64,000 nucleotides of DNA, from assembly GCA_964016985.1 (NCBI GenBank), contig OZ024833.1, positions 61,207,463-61,271,462 on the forward strand. Reading direction: 5' to 3'. Numbering within the stretch: the first letter of the stretch is position 1; each line of letters opens with the position of its first letter. The DNA comes from Anodontia alba. Taxonomy: Eukaryota > Mollusca > Bivalvia > Lucinida > Lucinidae. The position numbers were made by a program, and so were the translations under genes. Shown piece after piece: positions 10,386-21,466 of the stretch. The notes beneath the pieces are model-generated. The model did no database searches, had not been told where the DNA came from, and saw only the letters and a program-made list of their open reading frames with translations.

Positions 10386-12248
10386 ATATATATATATATT
10401 CAACTGAATCCATCTTTCCATCTTTGAGGTCTAACACCAAACTCGTGTAACCTCCGCAAAAATATCCAAATTAACGTGGACGTAAAGTCTCCCTGAAGTA
10501 AGAAAGTGGTAATATATTTTCAAAAAGTAAAAGTAACCAAATTATAATTATTATAATAAAAAACAAACAAAAAACAACAAAAAACAACAACAACAAACAC
10601 AACACATGCCATGTTTTTCTCTTAGAGAATTTCACCCCCACCTTCCCGACTATTACTATATCAAAGTTGGGTTAGTGGGGTATTGCATTTCCATATGTTT
10701 CTGATGACTGAAGATTATAAAACTCTGCCCAGATGCCAATAAAATAATGCTCTGTTATGCAAGTAGGTAAGTAATACTGATAAGACAGTTAACTAGAAAC
10801 CCACACACAAAATTCTTAAATATAAAACACAATGAAGTAGCTCAAAACCGATTCTAAAATCTACATCTGCATAAAAAAATAATCAAATTACACAGTTTTA
10901 ACAGTTTTCTATGTTGAAAAATAAATATTTTAAGACTATATATTATAGTGCAGGGAGCCAGTGTTATCAGAGAAAAGTAGTCTGCCAGGTAAATCTGGTG
11001 ATACCACCTGTTGTGAACAGACTCATTAGTGTAAGAGAGCTGAGAGCAGTAGCCTAAAACATCTGGTTGAATTATCAGTTGAGCATGAATTTTTTGCCAC
11101 TTTTTTTCTAAGAGAAAAACTTGTCATGAACAAAAACAACATAAACGCAACAACAACAAAACAACAACAACAGCAACAGAAATCAACAACAATAACAATA
11201 ACAAAACACAAACAGAAAAACAAACAGATTGGCATGCATTCAGGTTACAAGCAGAGCAGCTTCAGATTCTCAATCCAATCCAATTCGTTGGAGACATTGC
11301 GGACACGAGATATCTGTACAAGATTTGTGTCGCATATTTCTCTAATAGAAAATTCCAGGCTTGAACGGGCCGTTTTCTAACAAAAATAAGTGAATTAAAC
11401 ATCTGTAATAGCCAGATTTACACGCATGTCTTCGCATCTTACGAAGCAAATCAAAAAATGGTTGATCTATACAATGTAAGACATAAGAGATATTGCCAAC
11501 ACAGCCAACACAAGTTTGCAAATGAAAATCCAAAGTCTTAAAAGAGCCGAAAGTATGTCAATACAGGTGAATAAAAACTAACACATGGTGCACATGTACA
11601 CATCATAGGAGAGAAGAAGAGAATATAAATACAATTAAACAAAAGAAACAAAAATAATTTAAAGATATATTGGAACTTTACTAGTGCTCTGAGAAAGGTT
11701 TGTTGTTTTGTGAATGATGCAAATATTCGACTGCTCATCTTTTCATAGTTTGTCATTAATATACTCTTTGGAAATCACAAAAAAGTAGTCGTATCACCGT
11801 GAATTTAATACCTTTGGCAAAGTTTATGCATTAGCTATTGTAAACGTTCCATATATTTAGGCTTGTGCCTCTATGTTGCTATTTGCGTTCTATGAGCTCA
11901 ATATATTACAACAAAAACATTTGAAATCTTTATAAATAATAGATATTGATTAAACTACACGTACATCGGATAATCAGGGATTGATTAATGTACTTATATA
12001 ATACCTCTCCATCTTGCAAAGTGCGTTGGAATCAATTTATCATTGCATATCCGATATTGTAATATCTGATTAGTTAGAAGCAGGAAGCGTGGTTTATGCT
12101 TCAGTGCACCAACTGATGGACAAAACGTGAATGAGGATAGGAAAAAAAATAGATATTTGTTTTATTGCTGTTTTATTTTTATTGCCCGCCAGCTGACAAA
12201 AGGGACCTTACAGCAACATTCTACACTGTTTTTTTTTTTAAAAATATA
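10386..12248. other. No gene recognised; short simple repeats
   Basis: Holds a (TA)n run at 10386-10400, CAA-rich tracts at 10555-10605 and 11125-11215, and otherwise unique-looking AT-rich DNA. Small frames in 11026-11756 are low-complexity or lack any domain. Confidence 0.55.
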
Positions 12249-12575
12249 CAGTCGACTCTCGTTATCTCGAATTAGCTTATCTCGAATAACAACTTATCTC
12301 GAAGTGAAAATCCTGTACCTGTTTTAAGATGAAAATCTAACAGCAGGTAACAAAATATTGTGGAAAAGAGGAGAAATTTCTCCTAAGGAGCAATTTCTCC
12401 TCTTTCCCACAATATTTTTGATAGATAATTCAGGAGTCAAATTACATATTCGTTTGTTAAATTTGATTGTTGATTTTGTGTTTTCCTCGATTCCGCAAAT
12501 CTAATATGTCGAGATACGGATATCTCGAAGTGTTTCAGAGAGACCCGTGGAATTCGAGATAACGTGAGTCGACTG
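12249..12575. mobile_element. Family C element, pogo-like, TA target
   Basis: Ends CAGTCGACTCTCGTTATCTC and GATAACGTGAGTCGACTG, flanked by TA at 12247-12248 and 12576-12577. Centre is a hairpin AGGAGAAATTTCTCC ... GCAATTTCTCCTCTTT. The CAGT start with TA duplication is typical of pogo/Tigger-type elements. No transposase frame remains. Confidence 0.88.
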
Positions 12576-13202
12576 TAAGTTTTTAAAATGTTAAAAATCG
12601 TATTTTTTTCATCGTCTTCAAATACTTGGGCAATGCAGAAAAGCACATCCTATCTTCTAAATTTGGAGACATTGTGTTCAACATCACGTGATTATTGCTA
12701 TATATTGCAACCATAGTATTGAGATATCCGCATTCATAAAGTTTCTCTGTTGCCATAGAAATAAAGCCTCATAGCAACAACTTTAATTCAAAGTGTAGAA
12801 ATAGTTAGCCATGCATATAAAGAAAACATATAGCATATTTATATTGACATCGTGTACATTCACGTCATTTTTTTTTGTCTTAAAACTAATTGTTGGAATG
12901 TTTTATGACGTCATAATGTTTGCTGACGTTTTAACACGAGGTTCTGAGACTTGGCACCCATTAACAACTTAAAACCATATATCTCTGAAATATTTTATGA
13001 TAGGTTATTTCATCAGAAATAATTTTATGTGGATGGAATTGGCAGAATATATAAAAGTTATAAATTTTCAAATGTTGCCGTAATGTCGCTTTTATCAGAC
13101 CGCGGGCGAATTATAAATGAGTTAAAAATCACCAATCGATTAACAGTAAATGAGCAATACCATGCTTATCCAAATATTCAAAAACCTAAACGTACATTAA
13201 AA
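12576..13202. other. No feature recognised
   Basis: AT-rich sequence with no repeat family that I can place. Confidence 0.5.
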
Positions 13203-13206
13203 TTAA

Positions 13207-13439
13207 CCCCATTTATGTCGGGTGAACTCTCCTACCTTAGCTTTTTGGACAGGACCATTTCAACAGAGGGGGTGTGGTTAGTTTTTATTATTACCATGTT
13301 TTATAGATATCATCCTGTTTTTTTTCTTCAATGCAAACAGTGTAGACCCTGATCAATCAGACGCCGCGTTCTGTGACGTCTGATCTTGATCTGCGCTGTT
13401 TGCCAAAGTCCATTTTATAGGACGCCAGACATATAAGGG
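13207..13439 (+). mobile_element. Family E element
   Basis: TTAA at 13203-13206 precedes CCCCATTTATGTCGGG. The right end ACGCCAGACATATAAGGG is followed by TTTA, a mutated TTAA. The core GCAAACAGTGTAGACCCTGA / GATCTGCGCTGTTTGC lies at 13331-13404 and has diverged in its inner stem. Closest in end sequence to 52547-52768. Confidence 0.75.
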
Positions 13440-13785
13440 TTTATCCGTTGGCGAACTACCTGGCAAATGGGAAATAACGTACGAGCAGTTAGATATACAG
13501 TGAACCCTCGTTACAACGACAGCATTTGTTCCTAAAGACGTTGCCAAAAATGAATTTGCTTTTGTACAGAATACTAAAAGAGCAGATTGATAGAGTTTAA
13601 GAAAACAAATATTTAGGGATGTTAGGAGCATTTTCTTATTTTTCTTATCATGAAAATACATGTTGTGCGTATTCATAAGAATCGCTTCATCAACATACAA
13701 TTATTTCATAGAAGATCGAAAAGACATCCATAAATTATTCCGATTTGCCTCCTGACCTGTAGGAAATTGTAATGCATTTCTGGCA

Positions 13786-14262
13786 ATGTTTAGACAACGT
13801 GTGAGGGATATTTTTGTACAGAATTGGATCTCTGAACTTGACAACTCGTCTAGAGCTTTATTTTACAGATCATTTGCGAATTTTAAATTTCAAAGTTATT
13901 TAGAATTTATTTCTGTTAAGAAATTTAGAGTAGCATTGAGTAAACTAAGGGTATCATCTCACAGGTTAGAATGTGAGGCTGGTAGATGGGCAAAACCAGT
14001 TAGAGTGGCTTATGATGAAAGAAAGTGTAGGGTTTGTAATATATTAGAAGACGAGTTCTATTTTATTTTTGAATGTCCTGTGTACTCAGACCTTAGAAAA
14101 CTATACATTGATAAATACTATATAAATCGACCAAGCATGTTTAAGCTTATAGAGCTATTTAACACAGATCGTAAAAAGCAGATTCGTAATTTATCCATTT
14201 TCATATTTAAGGCATTTGAAAAGAGAAACAGAATTACTTATATTCGTGATGTTAACATTTAA
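13786..14262 (+). pseudogene. LINE ORF2 C-terminal fragment
   Basis: 158 codons open to a TAA. The protein shows the pattern common at the carboxyl end of non-LTR reverse transcriptases: a basic segment with a LECEAGRW stretch (residues 61-68), then CRVCNILEDEFYFIFECP (about residues 81-98) followed by VYSDLRKLY. This is a Cys-x2-Cys ... Cys knuckle. The position usually taken by histidine (ExHF in relatives, as I recall) is tyrosine here. The reverse transcriptase and endonuclease domains are absent. The methionine at 13786 is internal, not a natural start. The clade cannot be assigned from this piece. Confidence 0.75.
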
Positions 14263-14264
14263 AA

Positions 14265-14315
14265 TTGATTATATATATGTGTGTATGCATGTGTATGTGT
14301 ATGTATGTATATGTG

Positions 14316-14358
<43 letters not shown>

Positions 14359-14830
14359 GTGTATATGTATGTATATATGTATGTATGTGTATGTCTGTGT
14401 GTATATATATATGTATATATGTATTATATATATGTATATATATATGTATGTATTTGTATGTGTATGTATATGAATGTATATGTGTGTATATATATATAAC
14501 GTTGTTTAATTACTATGCAATATTGCAATATTTTCTAGTATTTTTGTGAAAAGCCGCTGCGTGTATATGTACGTATGTGTATGTGTTTGTATATGTATAT
14601 GTACTTGTACGCGGGTATGGTATGTATTTATGCGTATGAGCATATATGCATTTGTATGGTTTGTATGTAACTCCATATGTGTGTAGATGTTTATACGTAT
14701 GTATATCGGTATATGCATATATGTATATATATATGTATGTGTGTGTGTATGTGTGTATGATAAATTCTGAGATACTTACCACATATATATACACACTTCT
14801 CCGTTATATATATATCTTAACTGTCGGACT
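14265..14830 (+). repeat. (TA)n/(TATG)n microsatellite in LINE 3' region
   Basis: Alternating TATATA and GTATGTAT runs with a pure TA block at 14318-14350. It is interrupted near 14500-14560 by non-repetitive sequence and resumes at 14560-14760. The long Tyr/Ile/Val/Cys-rich frames here are composition artefacts. Confidence 0.9.
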
Positions 14831-15159
14831 GAAAAAAACAAAACAAAAAAAACTTTCTTGTCTGAAGGAAATATTAACTTGTATATGAAATTGTATAACA
14901 TGTACTTGTAACATTTGTTTGCCATCATATAGCACACATGTTTGTAAATATGTTATGAATTTTATGTGCTCAAGGGCCAGTTGGCCTATTGCATTTGAAA
15001 TAAAATTATTTATCTATCTATCTATCTACCTGTCGCTATGACTGAGCCTCAGTGTAGAACAAATTTCCCTGGTCCAAAAGATGTTCGAGCCATTGAAATT
15101 CGACTGTATTTGTCAGTTATTCTGAGCCGTACATATCGATAAAGCATTAGGTACATGTA

Positions 15160-15238
15160 TAAATATCCCTCAGTGGCTCAAACTAGCTCAAACAAATTTC
15201 CACGGTCCCAAAGATGTTTCGAGCCATTGAAGTTCGAC
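15160..15238 (+). mobile_element. Family B right-arm remnant
   Basis: CCCTCAGTGGCTCAAAC ... AAATTTCCACGGTCCC ... GAGCCATTGAAGTTCGACTG, without core or left arm. Confidence 0.7.
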
Positions 15239-15360
15239 TGATATAAAAAAAAAAAAATACATTCACTGATAGATATTGTGGTGAAAACATTGTGAGGGTT
15301 CGGCTATAAACTGAATGTCGGAGCAAAAGAAACTCATAATACACTGTAAAAATCCCATAT

Positions 15361-15856
15361 CATTACGAAAACATGCCTATTCAAATATATTGAAAATTTC
15401 ACCTCCAAAAACTGAAAGTGTTCAAATAAAAAATCTGATATTTTCATCACGAAAACATGCCTATATAATTTTGACCCCCTTAAACCCCACTTTTATATAG
15501 TAAAACTGGGGTTTACAGGGGTATACATTATTTTTTTAATTTCTGCTCAAAAACATAGATTGTGGTACTCGTTAGAACCGCCTTGCCGAGGCGGTTCTAA
15601 CGAGTACCTACAATCTATGTTTTAGAGCAGTAATATGAAAAATATCAGAATTTTTATCTAAAAAAACTTACAGTTTTTGGTGGTGAAATTTCCAATATAT
15701 TTGAATAGGCTTGTTTTCGTAATGTTCTTATTTCTGCTCAAAACATAAATTGTAGGAACTCGTTAGAACCGCCTCTATACCCCTGTATACCCCAGTTTTA
15801 CTATACAAAAGTGGGGTTTAAAGGGGTCAAAATTATATAGGCATGTTTTCTTGATG
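15361..15856 (+). mobile_element. Family A element, outer copy of a self-nested pair
   Basis: Left arm 15361-15444, interrupted by another A copy (15445-15724), then 15725-15856 ending TTTTCTTGATG. Flanking base T on both sides. The right half of its own core is deleted after GAACCGCCTC. Confidence 0.88.
15445..15724 (-). mobile_element. Family A element inserted in family A
   Basis: Complete 280-bp copy in reverse orientation. It splits the host's GATATTTTTCTTATTT: four T before and two after, against five T in intact copies, so the target gained no more than one T. Confidence 0.92.
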
Positions 15857-16189
15857 TAGATAAATATAGCTGAGCACCAACATTTGCCTTATAAGCTGAG
15901 AAAATTTCATGCTCAGCTGAGATGAGCCTGAAAAGAGTAAATCCTCGGGGCCAGAAGGAACAAACGAATCAACAAAACAGCAAAACTCAATTTCTCTTTC
16001 CTCTCCTCCACTTAGTACTTCTTCCGGGTTTAGTCGAACCCCCATTTTGAATGACGTCACGTAAGCCTAGAGCTGATGATGCCATCCGCGAACCATGACA
16101 TTATTCGATAAGTTGTACTTAGAAATAATTGATTATAATAATACAGCATCAAATATAGAAAGCAATTATTACATTCCATGAAAAATCGC

Positions 16190-16492
16190 AATAGACACTG
16201 GTAGTCTGAGCCGTTGAGGAATACTCATAGCGCCAGGTCAGAAAGCAAACGGGACTAATTAAGGGATGTCTTTTTGATCTTCTGTAAATAATGGCATGTT
16301 GAGTGTTTTCATTAAAAGCGTCTCGATGAGTACACACAGCATACAGTTCATGATAAAATAAGAATTTTCCCCCCAAATATCCCTTAATATGTGTTTTCTC
16401 GGGTTATCGGAAGAATTTTCTAGGCACACAAAACGGGATTCGAATCGGCCTAGGTAAAGGAGTCCTTTGTATTCAATACATTGAAGTATTAC
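16190..16492 (-). mobile_element. Family B element, degraded
   Basis: CATAGCGCCAGGTCAGAAAG, TTTTTGATCTTCTG, a broken core (GTTTTCATTAAAAGCGTCTC, GATGAGTACACAC), then TCGGAAGAATTTTCTAGG and CGGGATTCGAATCGG. Ends are eroded, near 16196 and 16490. Confidence 0.7.
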
Positions 16493-16520
16493 TATATTAA
16501 GTATAGTTACAGCAGCTATG

Positions 16521-16800
16521 CATCACACAAACATGCCTATATAATTTTGACCCCCTTAAACCTCACTTTTATATAGTAAAACTAGGATTTACAGGGGTGT
16601 ACATTATTTTTCTTATTTCTGCTCAAAAACATAGATTGTGGGTACCCGTTAGAACCGCCTCACTGAGGCGGTTCTAACGAGTACCCATAATCTATGTTTT
16701 GAGCAGAAATGTGAAAAATATCAGAATTTCTTTTTCTGAAAATTTTCAGTTTTTGGAGGTGAAAGTTTCTGTATATTTGAACAGGCATGTTTTCGTAATG
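16521..16800 (-). mobile_element. Family A element
   Basis: CATCACACAAACATGCC to GTTTTCGTAATG, 280 bp, G on both flanks. Core GAACCGCCTCACTGAGGCGG is perfectly symmetric. Confidence 0.93.
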
Positions 16801-16818
16801 GGTTTGTGAAAAAAAAAA

Positions 16819-17009
16819 CGACTCTGAATCAGACTAATGCCACGCCCACTTTTAATTTGCAGCCAATCAGATTAGTTGATCCGGATTTTTGATAGAAATT
16901 CACATATTTAATGACAAACAGTGCAGATCCAGATCAGTTGGCTTCTTAAATTGATCTGGATCTACACTGTTTTCTAAGACAGGGCATGTCGTGTTTAGCA
17001 AGAGAATGG
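16819..17009 (-). mobile_element. Family E element, one end truncated
   Basis: Reverse relative of 22709-22914: AGTGGGCGTG-type arm (here CCACGCCCACTTTTAATTTG), core GACAAACAGTGCAGATCC / GGATCTACACTGTTTTC, and right end GTTTAGCAAGAGAATGG followed by TTAA (17010-17013). The other terminus is lost at 16819. Confidence 0.72.
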
Positions 17010-17098
17010 TTAACTCCGCCAATTCTGTTTCAGCTAGCTTACATCGAAACCATTAAAAAGTGCAAGATAATTACTTGTGGTGGCTTGTATACCGTATC

Positions 17099-17099
17099 G

Positions 17100-17129
<30 letters not shown>
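17099..17129. repeat. Poly(A) tract
   Basis: About 30 consecutive A with no attached SINE or LINE that I can identify. Confidence 0.9.
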
Positions 17130-17132
<3 letters not shown>

Positions 17133-17331
17133 GAAGTAGGCGGAAAGACCCTCGTAAGTCGGATTTGGCACACTATTCAAATAATAACATAAGCCGTCAC
17201 AAAAAGTACTGTGAGCCGACTGACATTTTGTTCTAGAGAGATTTTCCGCCTAACAATTACAGACACCATCTGGGATTTGATAAATAAAAACAGGACAAAA
17301 AGTTGCAAGTCTACCAAACATTGACCTTTAA

Positions 17332-17529
17332 CGCTTAGCATGCTGGGTAAAAAATTCAGACAGACAACAAATTGAAATATTTTTCTTTTGTTTTCTCTTA
17401 GAAAATAAGCTTTGATATTTCATACAAGGAGACAATTTGCATGGAATGCAAAAACCTGTTGTCTGGAATAAAACAAGAAAACATAGACAACAATTTATCG
17501 TCTGCTGAATTTGCCCAGAGTGGTTTAGG
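17332..17529 (+). mobile_element. Family F element with TTAA on both sides
   Basis: TTAA at 17328-17331 and 17530-17533. Left end CGCTTAGCATGCTGGGTAAA; right end GCCCAGAGTGGTTTAGG. The central pair GACAATTTGCATGGAATGC survives on one side only. Confidence 0.82.
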
Positions 17530-17832
17530 TTAATATAGACATGGTTTAAATCTGTCTCAATATGGTGATCCTTCTGTGGAGTTTTCCACTCAGAAATCCA
17601 TACGTAATTGATACAGTAAAATATGTGGACTCGATATTTAATAGCCAAATTAATCGAGGACTGTTTCTTAGACTGCTGCTTTTGAGAACATTTCTTGCTT
17701 AGTTGACCACGGACTACCATACGAATTTACTTCCATATTAAATAGTTGCAGTGTTTTCTAAAGCGTATTATTTGCCTATTTTGATGCCAGAATTGGTCAA
17801 AATCTATATTTCATGCAATTCTGCAATAGATA

Positions 17833-18164
17833 CAACAACTCTCTTTACAACCGACACTCGGTACAACATCAAAATTCGTTATAATGTCAATTTGATTGGC
17901 ACGAAACCTTCGTTTAAGAGGCAACAATCGTGCAAGAGTATTTATTTGATACTCTCAAGAAACCTGTATTTGGATATTTGTTAGAATCGCCTCACTGAGG
18001 CGATTCTAACAAATATTAAAACGTATGTTCTATGAAGGAATTAGAACAAAACAAGACCTTTCTAACATGTCAATATACTCATTAAGTATTCTGTACAACA
18101 GCAAATTCATTTTAATGGCAACGTCTTTCGGAACAAATGATGTCGTTACAACGAGGCTTCACTG
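17833..18164 (+). mobile_element. Family D element, pogo-like, TA target
   Basis: TA flanks (17831-17832, 18165-18166). Left CAACAACTCTCTTTACAACC; right TTACAACGAGGCTTCACTG. The core TTTGTTAGAATCGCCTCA and its complement at 17973-18017 is perfect and matches the cores of families A and B. Confidence 0.85.
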
Positions 18165-18166
18165 TA

Positions 18167-18720
18167 TTAGCAGAATTGTTTTATAAAAATACAAATTCAG
18201 GTGGGTATATTTTACTGTTACACCGTCTTACCTGTTACCTGACTGCTGTGAGACAAGTACCAAGTATTGACCATTTGAACTTAAAACAACAAACAACGAC
18301 AACAAAAACCATGGGCTGTAAATCATTTGCAAAAATGTATAAAATATAGAGGGAAAACCAATGGCAGTCTGTACTCTGTAGCCTTAACAGGTGATATGCC
18401 AATATTGACAAAACATTTATAGCAGTCTCTGATAATTACGCAAACACAGTAGGAGAAAAAAACAAAATGACACATTTTACAGGTAGTTTCTTATCTGCTC
18501 CTATTACCCCGTAGCTTTCTGTCAAGTCCGCGCCTCAAAGCATGATTCAACATGGCGTCAAAACTACGCTGACAAAATGAATGACATATTCTTATCTAGA
18601 TATTACCAGGTCGAGACCGAATTTTGGTGACATTTTTCCTACTTTGTTCCAAGAAATGCGTAGACATTTCAGCGGCAGTTTATTTTAGCTACTAGATAGG
18701 TTAGGAAATTAATACTGTAA
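18167..18720. other. No feature recognised
   Basis: Unique-looking sequence with no convincing frame. Confidence 0.5.
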
Positions 18721-19211
18721 CAGTAAATTTTCAATGACTCAAACACAAATGGCATGTTTACCTTGGCTGATTCAAACACGTTTTTTAGTCCCTAGGAAAT
18801 ATTTCCGATAACTCAAAACAAATATTTAGGGATATTTTAGGGATTTTTTTATCATGAAATTGTATGTTGTGTATACTCATTAGAATCGCCTCATCGAGGC
18901 GATTGCAATGATTACACTCAACATCCCATTGTTTTATAGACCGAAAAGACACCTTTAACCTTTACCACTCTCTGGGCATTTTCAGCAGACGACAAATTGA
19001 TGATATTTTTCTTATTTTTTCCAGAAAACAGGATTTGACATTTCATGCAAATTGTCTCCTTAGGAGACAATTTGCATGAAATGTCATATCCTGTTTTCTG
19101 AGAAAAATAAGAAAAATATTTCAAAATGTCGTCTGCTGAAAATTTTACCCAGAGTGCTAAGCGTTAAATTAGCCCTATTTGCATACTGACCGAGTCTTTG
19201 AAGTTCGACTG
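18721..19211 (+). mobile_element. Family B element carrying a family F insertion
   Basis: CAGTAAATTTTCAATGACTC start, TTTTTTAGTCCCTAGG, GATATTTTAGGGA, core TCATTAGAATCGCCTCATCG near 18876-18905, then F at 18959-19163. The right arm resumes ATTAGCCCTATTTGC and ends AAGTTCGACTG next to TA. Confidence 0.85.
18959..19163 (+). mobile_element. Family F element, reference copy
   Basis: TTAA at 18955-18958 and 19164-19167. Inverted ends CCTTTACCACTCTCTGGGC and GCTAAGCG share the inner arm TTTTCAGCAGACGACA. The centre is a long hairpin: ACAGGATTTGACATTTCATG, CAAATTGTCTCC, TTAGGAGACAATTTGC. The host B sequence supplies one TTAA at this point, so the second is a true target duplication. TTAA duplication plus short C-rich ends fits piggyBac-type (or Kolobok-type) mobilisation. 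Confidence 0.9.
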
Positions 19212-19599
19212 TAGAAACGTTAGGATATTTTAATAAATGTTTTTCAAGAAGGGAAATACCAGTAGAGACAATGGCTTCATTTTCCAGCATATTTGAAATC
19301 AAATGTGTATGCGTACTTTCTTGCATGCGCACATTTATATAACTGTTTCTGTTTGTGCGTGCATATTTGAACGTATTTGAATGTATGTATTAACATATGT
19401 AAGTGCGTGCGTGCCAGGCTGAATACGACCGATCGATCGCGTGCGCTCTAGCTTGTTCTGAGTGAATTTGGAGTATGTGTAAAGTCCTTGATAGTCTCTT
19501 TTCTGGTCAGAGCGAAAACGAACGATACAATACGTGACTTTCGTGAATATTGGTCGATGTTACTTCATTGCCACTCGGGTTCCGCCATCACTATATAAA

Positions 19600-19770
19600 C
19601 CACAACGTGACATGTGCGCCCAGTGCACCGCGCAGTCTGATCAGAATCTCCGTTGTCCGCATGAAGAAACTTTGCATCCTTGCCTAACCAAACTGTGCCC
19701 AGTGAAGATTCTGATCAGACTGCGCGAATGCGCAGGCTGATCTGAATCTTCGCTGGACGCACATGTTTGA
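19600..19770 (+). mobile_element. Family J element
   Basis: ACATGTGCGCCCAGTGCACC, GCGCAGTCTGATCAGAATC, then GACTGCGCGAATGCGCAGGC and TTCGCTGGACGCACATGT. Outer ACATGTGCG/CGCACATGT pair suggests both ends are present. Confidence 0.65.
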
Positions 19771-20437
19771 AGGTACGTATTCTGACTTTGAGGCTGATGT
19801 CATATTTTATTGGTCACTGTCTATAAACCTGTTTGTTCAGCACGTTTACACTCTACAAACCTTTTGTGGTTTCTTAATAAATATTTTATTGCTTTGTCTG
19901 CATAATTATTAGTCTACGAACGCACAGTAGATCTACGGGGCTTTCGCACAACATGACTTGAAAAATGCTTTACTTAGCATTTATCGTGTGAATACCAGAA
20001 AAAAATCTCAATAATTCTGTGATTATCACTATCCTTTAATTTATAGTCTCGTTCAGAGTCATAATTTAATACTAGGTCACGTGCTGTATCTACATTTAAA
20101 AACTATTGTCTTCCATATTTGTAACTATATTGCTAATGTAACCAACTATTTTCAAGTAATTGAATAACGTCACTGTCCACATATGACGTCATCAACGTGG
20201 CATCATTCGAAAGTAACAAAATGGCGTTCAAAAGGCCGCAATGTAAACAATCACTGTTTAAAGTAGTTTTGTCCCCTTTCTGACTTCTACCAAAAAAAAG
20301 TATGAGAAAATAGTTAATTTCAAAATGTACTTTTCTTATCTATATTATTTTGCTCAAGCGTGTCTGTTCATGGTTTGGGTGTATTTGTATACTATGTTGA
20401 TGGCCTTGTTTCAGGTGAATGGATTCACATAGTACCT
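19771..20437. other. No feature recognised
   Basis: AT-rich, no frame or known repeat. Confidence 0.5.
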
Positions 20438-20715
20438 CATTACGAAAACACGCATGTTCAAATATATTGGCAATTTCAGCACCAAGAACTGTAGGTTTTC
20501 AGATAAAAATTCTGATATTTTTCATATTTCTGCTGAAAACATAGATTGTGGGTACTCGTTAGAACCGCCTCGGTGAGGCGGTTCTAACGAGTACCCACAA
20601 TCTATGTTTTCGACCAGAAATAATAAAATAGTGTATACCCCCGTAAAACCCCAGTTTTACTATATAAAAGTGGGGTTTAAGGGGGTCAAAATTATATAGG
20701 TATGTTCTCGTGATG
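20438..20715 (+). mobile_element. Family A element, near-reference copy
   Basis: Typical structure of the family: terminal CATTACGAAAACA; an AT-rich arm with CAAATATATTG and TTTTCAGATAAAAATTCTGA; a perfect hairpin of about 45 bp per arm (20530-20620) centred on CCGCCTCGGTGAGGCGG; a second arm with an imperfect stem, AACCCCAGTTTTAC and GTAAAAGTGGGGTTT-like, enclosing CTATATAAAAG; and a terminal GTTCTCGTGATG. Flanking bases T and C differ here. No coding capacity. Confidence 0.94.
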
Positions 20716-20799
20716 CTTCTGTAATTTTTAGCAAGGATGATAACTTTTGTGAATACATGTTTGCTTTTCTGCATTCGAAGCCATTTCTGCAAAGAAGTC

Positions 20800-20940
20800 T
20801 AGTCTAAAAGAAAAGAATTTGATCCCAATCTGAACAAATTCTACTTGGAGTAAATTCTTTCCTATTTGGATATATCACTTTTCAGAAGGGATGTAAAAAC
20901 AATTTACAATAATAACGCCCCTTTAAACTGTATGCATTTG
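20800..20940. repeat. Family T repeat
   Basis: GTCTAGTCTAAAAGAAAAGAA ... GAGTAAATTCTTTCCTATTT ... CTTTTCAGAAGGGATG, matching the better-preserved copy at 46675-46850. Confidence 0.55.
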
Positions 20941-21289
20941 CCTTGAAGGTTGAAGTAACGCGTGAACTGGGCATGCCGAAGACGTGAACAGTAACGCAAC
21001 GGTCAATCTTTGAAAATGAAACAATGCATGGTACAATGACAAATTTGAAGACGCCGGATCAACATTTTTATAACAGAATACTTCTTTATGTTCGAATATG
21101 AATGGTTTCATCGGTGCACACGTACTTGTTTGCTTTACTTTTAAAACCCCGATATCTGAACTCTATCTGCCGAAATTAACGGGGCTTCATATACTTGATG
21201 GATCTTAAGGCATTTTCACAAGAAATACAACTATTTGTGACTATTTTCGTATTTTGCTTTTCTTTCGAAAAGAAATCTACATTGAGAAG

Positions 21290-21400
21290 ACAGAATATTG
21301 GAGAAAATTCTTTCCTTCTATAGCAGACCCCTTTTCAGGAGGGAGACAAACCCATTTGAAGCAAATTGCTCCTTTGAAAGTGTATTCGTTCCTTAATGTC
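21290..21400. repeat. Family T repeat, half copy
   Basis: AAATTCTTTCCTTCTATAGC, AGACCCCTTTTCAGGAGGGA, then TTGCTCCTTTGAAAGTGTA. Confidence 0.55.
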
Positions 21401-21466
21401 TCTAAAAAGACGGCATATTATAATATGGCTTCTTTTATATGTTTGCCGACGGCACATAACAGAAGC

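Larger units (their letters stand above)
13761..15027 (+). mobile_element. 5'-truncated LINE, 3' end
   Basis: Bounded by ACCTGT at 13755-13760 and 15028-15033, a likely 6-bp duplication. It holds the C-terminal frame (13786-14262), a 500-bp microsatellite-rich 3' untranslated region, a polyadenylation-like AATAAA near 14999, and a (TATC)n tail. Upstream codons are in frame with the reading frame until a stop just inside the hybrid element, so truncation and not a real start sets the 5' end. Confidence 0.85.
13498..15106 (+). mobile_element. D/B hybrid element carrying a LINE
   Basis: TA on each side (13496-13497, 15107-15108). The first ~100 bp match family D (CAGTGAACCCTCGTTACAAC, then GCATTTGTTCC). 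From about 13600 the sequence is B (AACAAATATTTAGGGATG, CGAAAAGACATCC, TTGCCTCCTGACCTG). B resumes after the LINE with CGCTATGACTGAGCCTCAG and ends GCCATTGAAATTCGACTG. A single element with D-type left and B-type right parts therefore predates the LINE. Confidence 0.8.

Noticed and set aside
14216..14888. Long Tyr/Ile/Cys/Val-rich frames on both strands
   Set aside because: They come from TATG/TA microsatellite DNA in the LINE 3' region.
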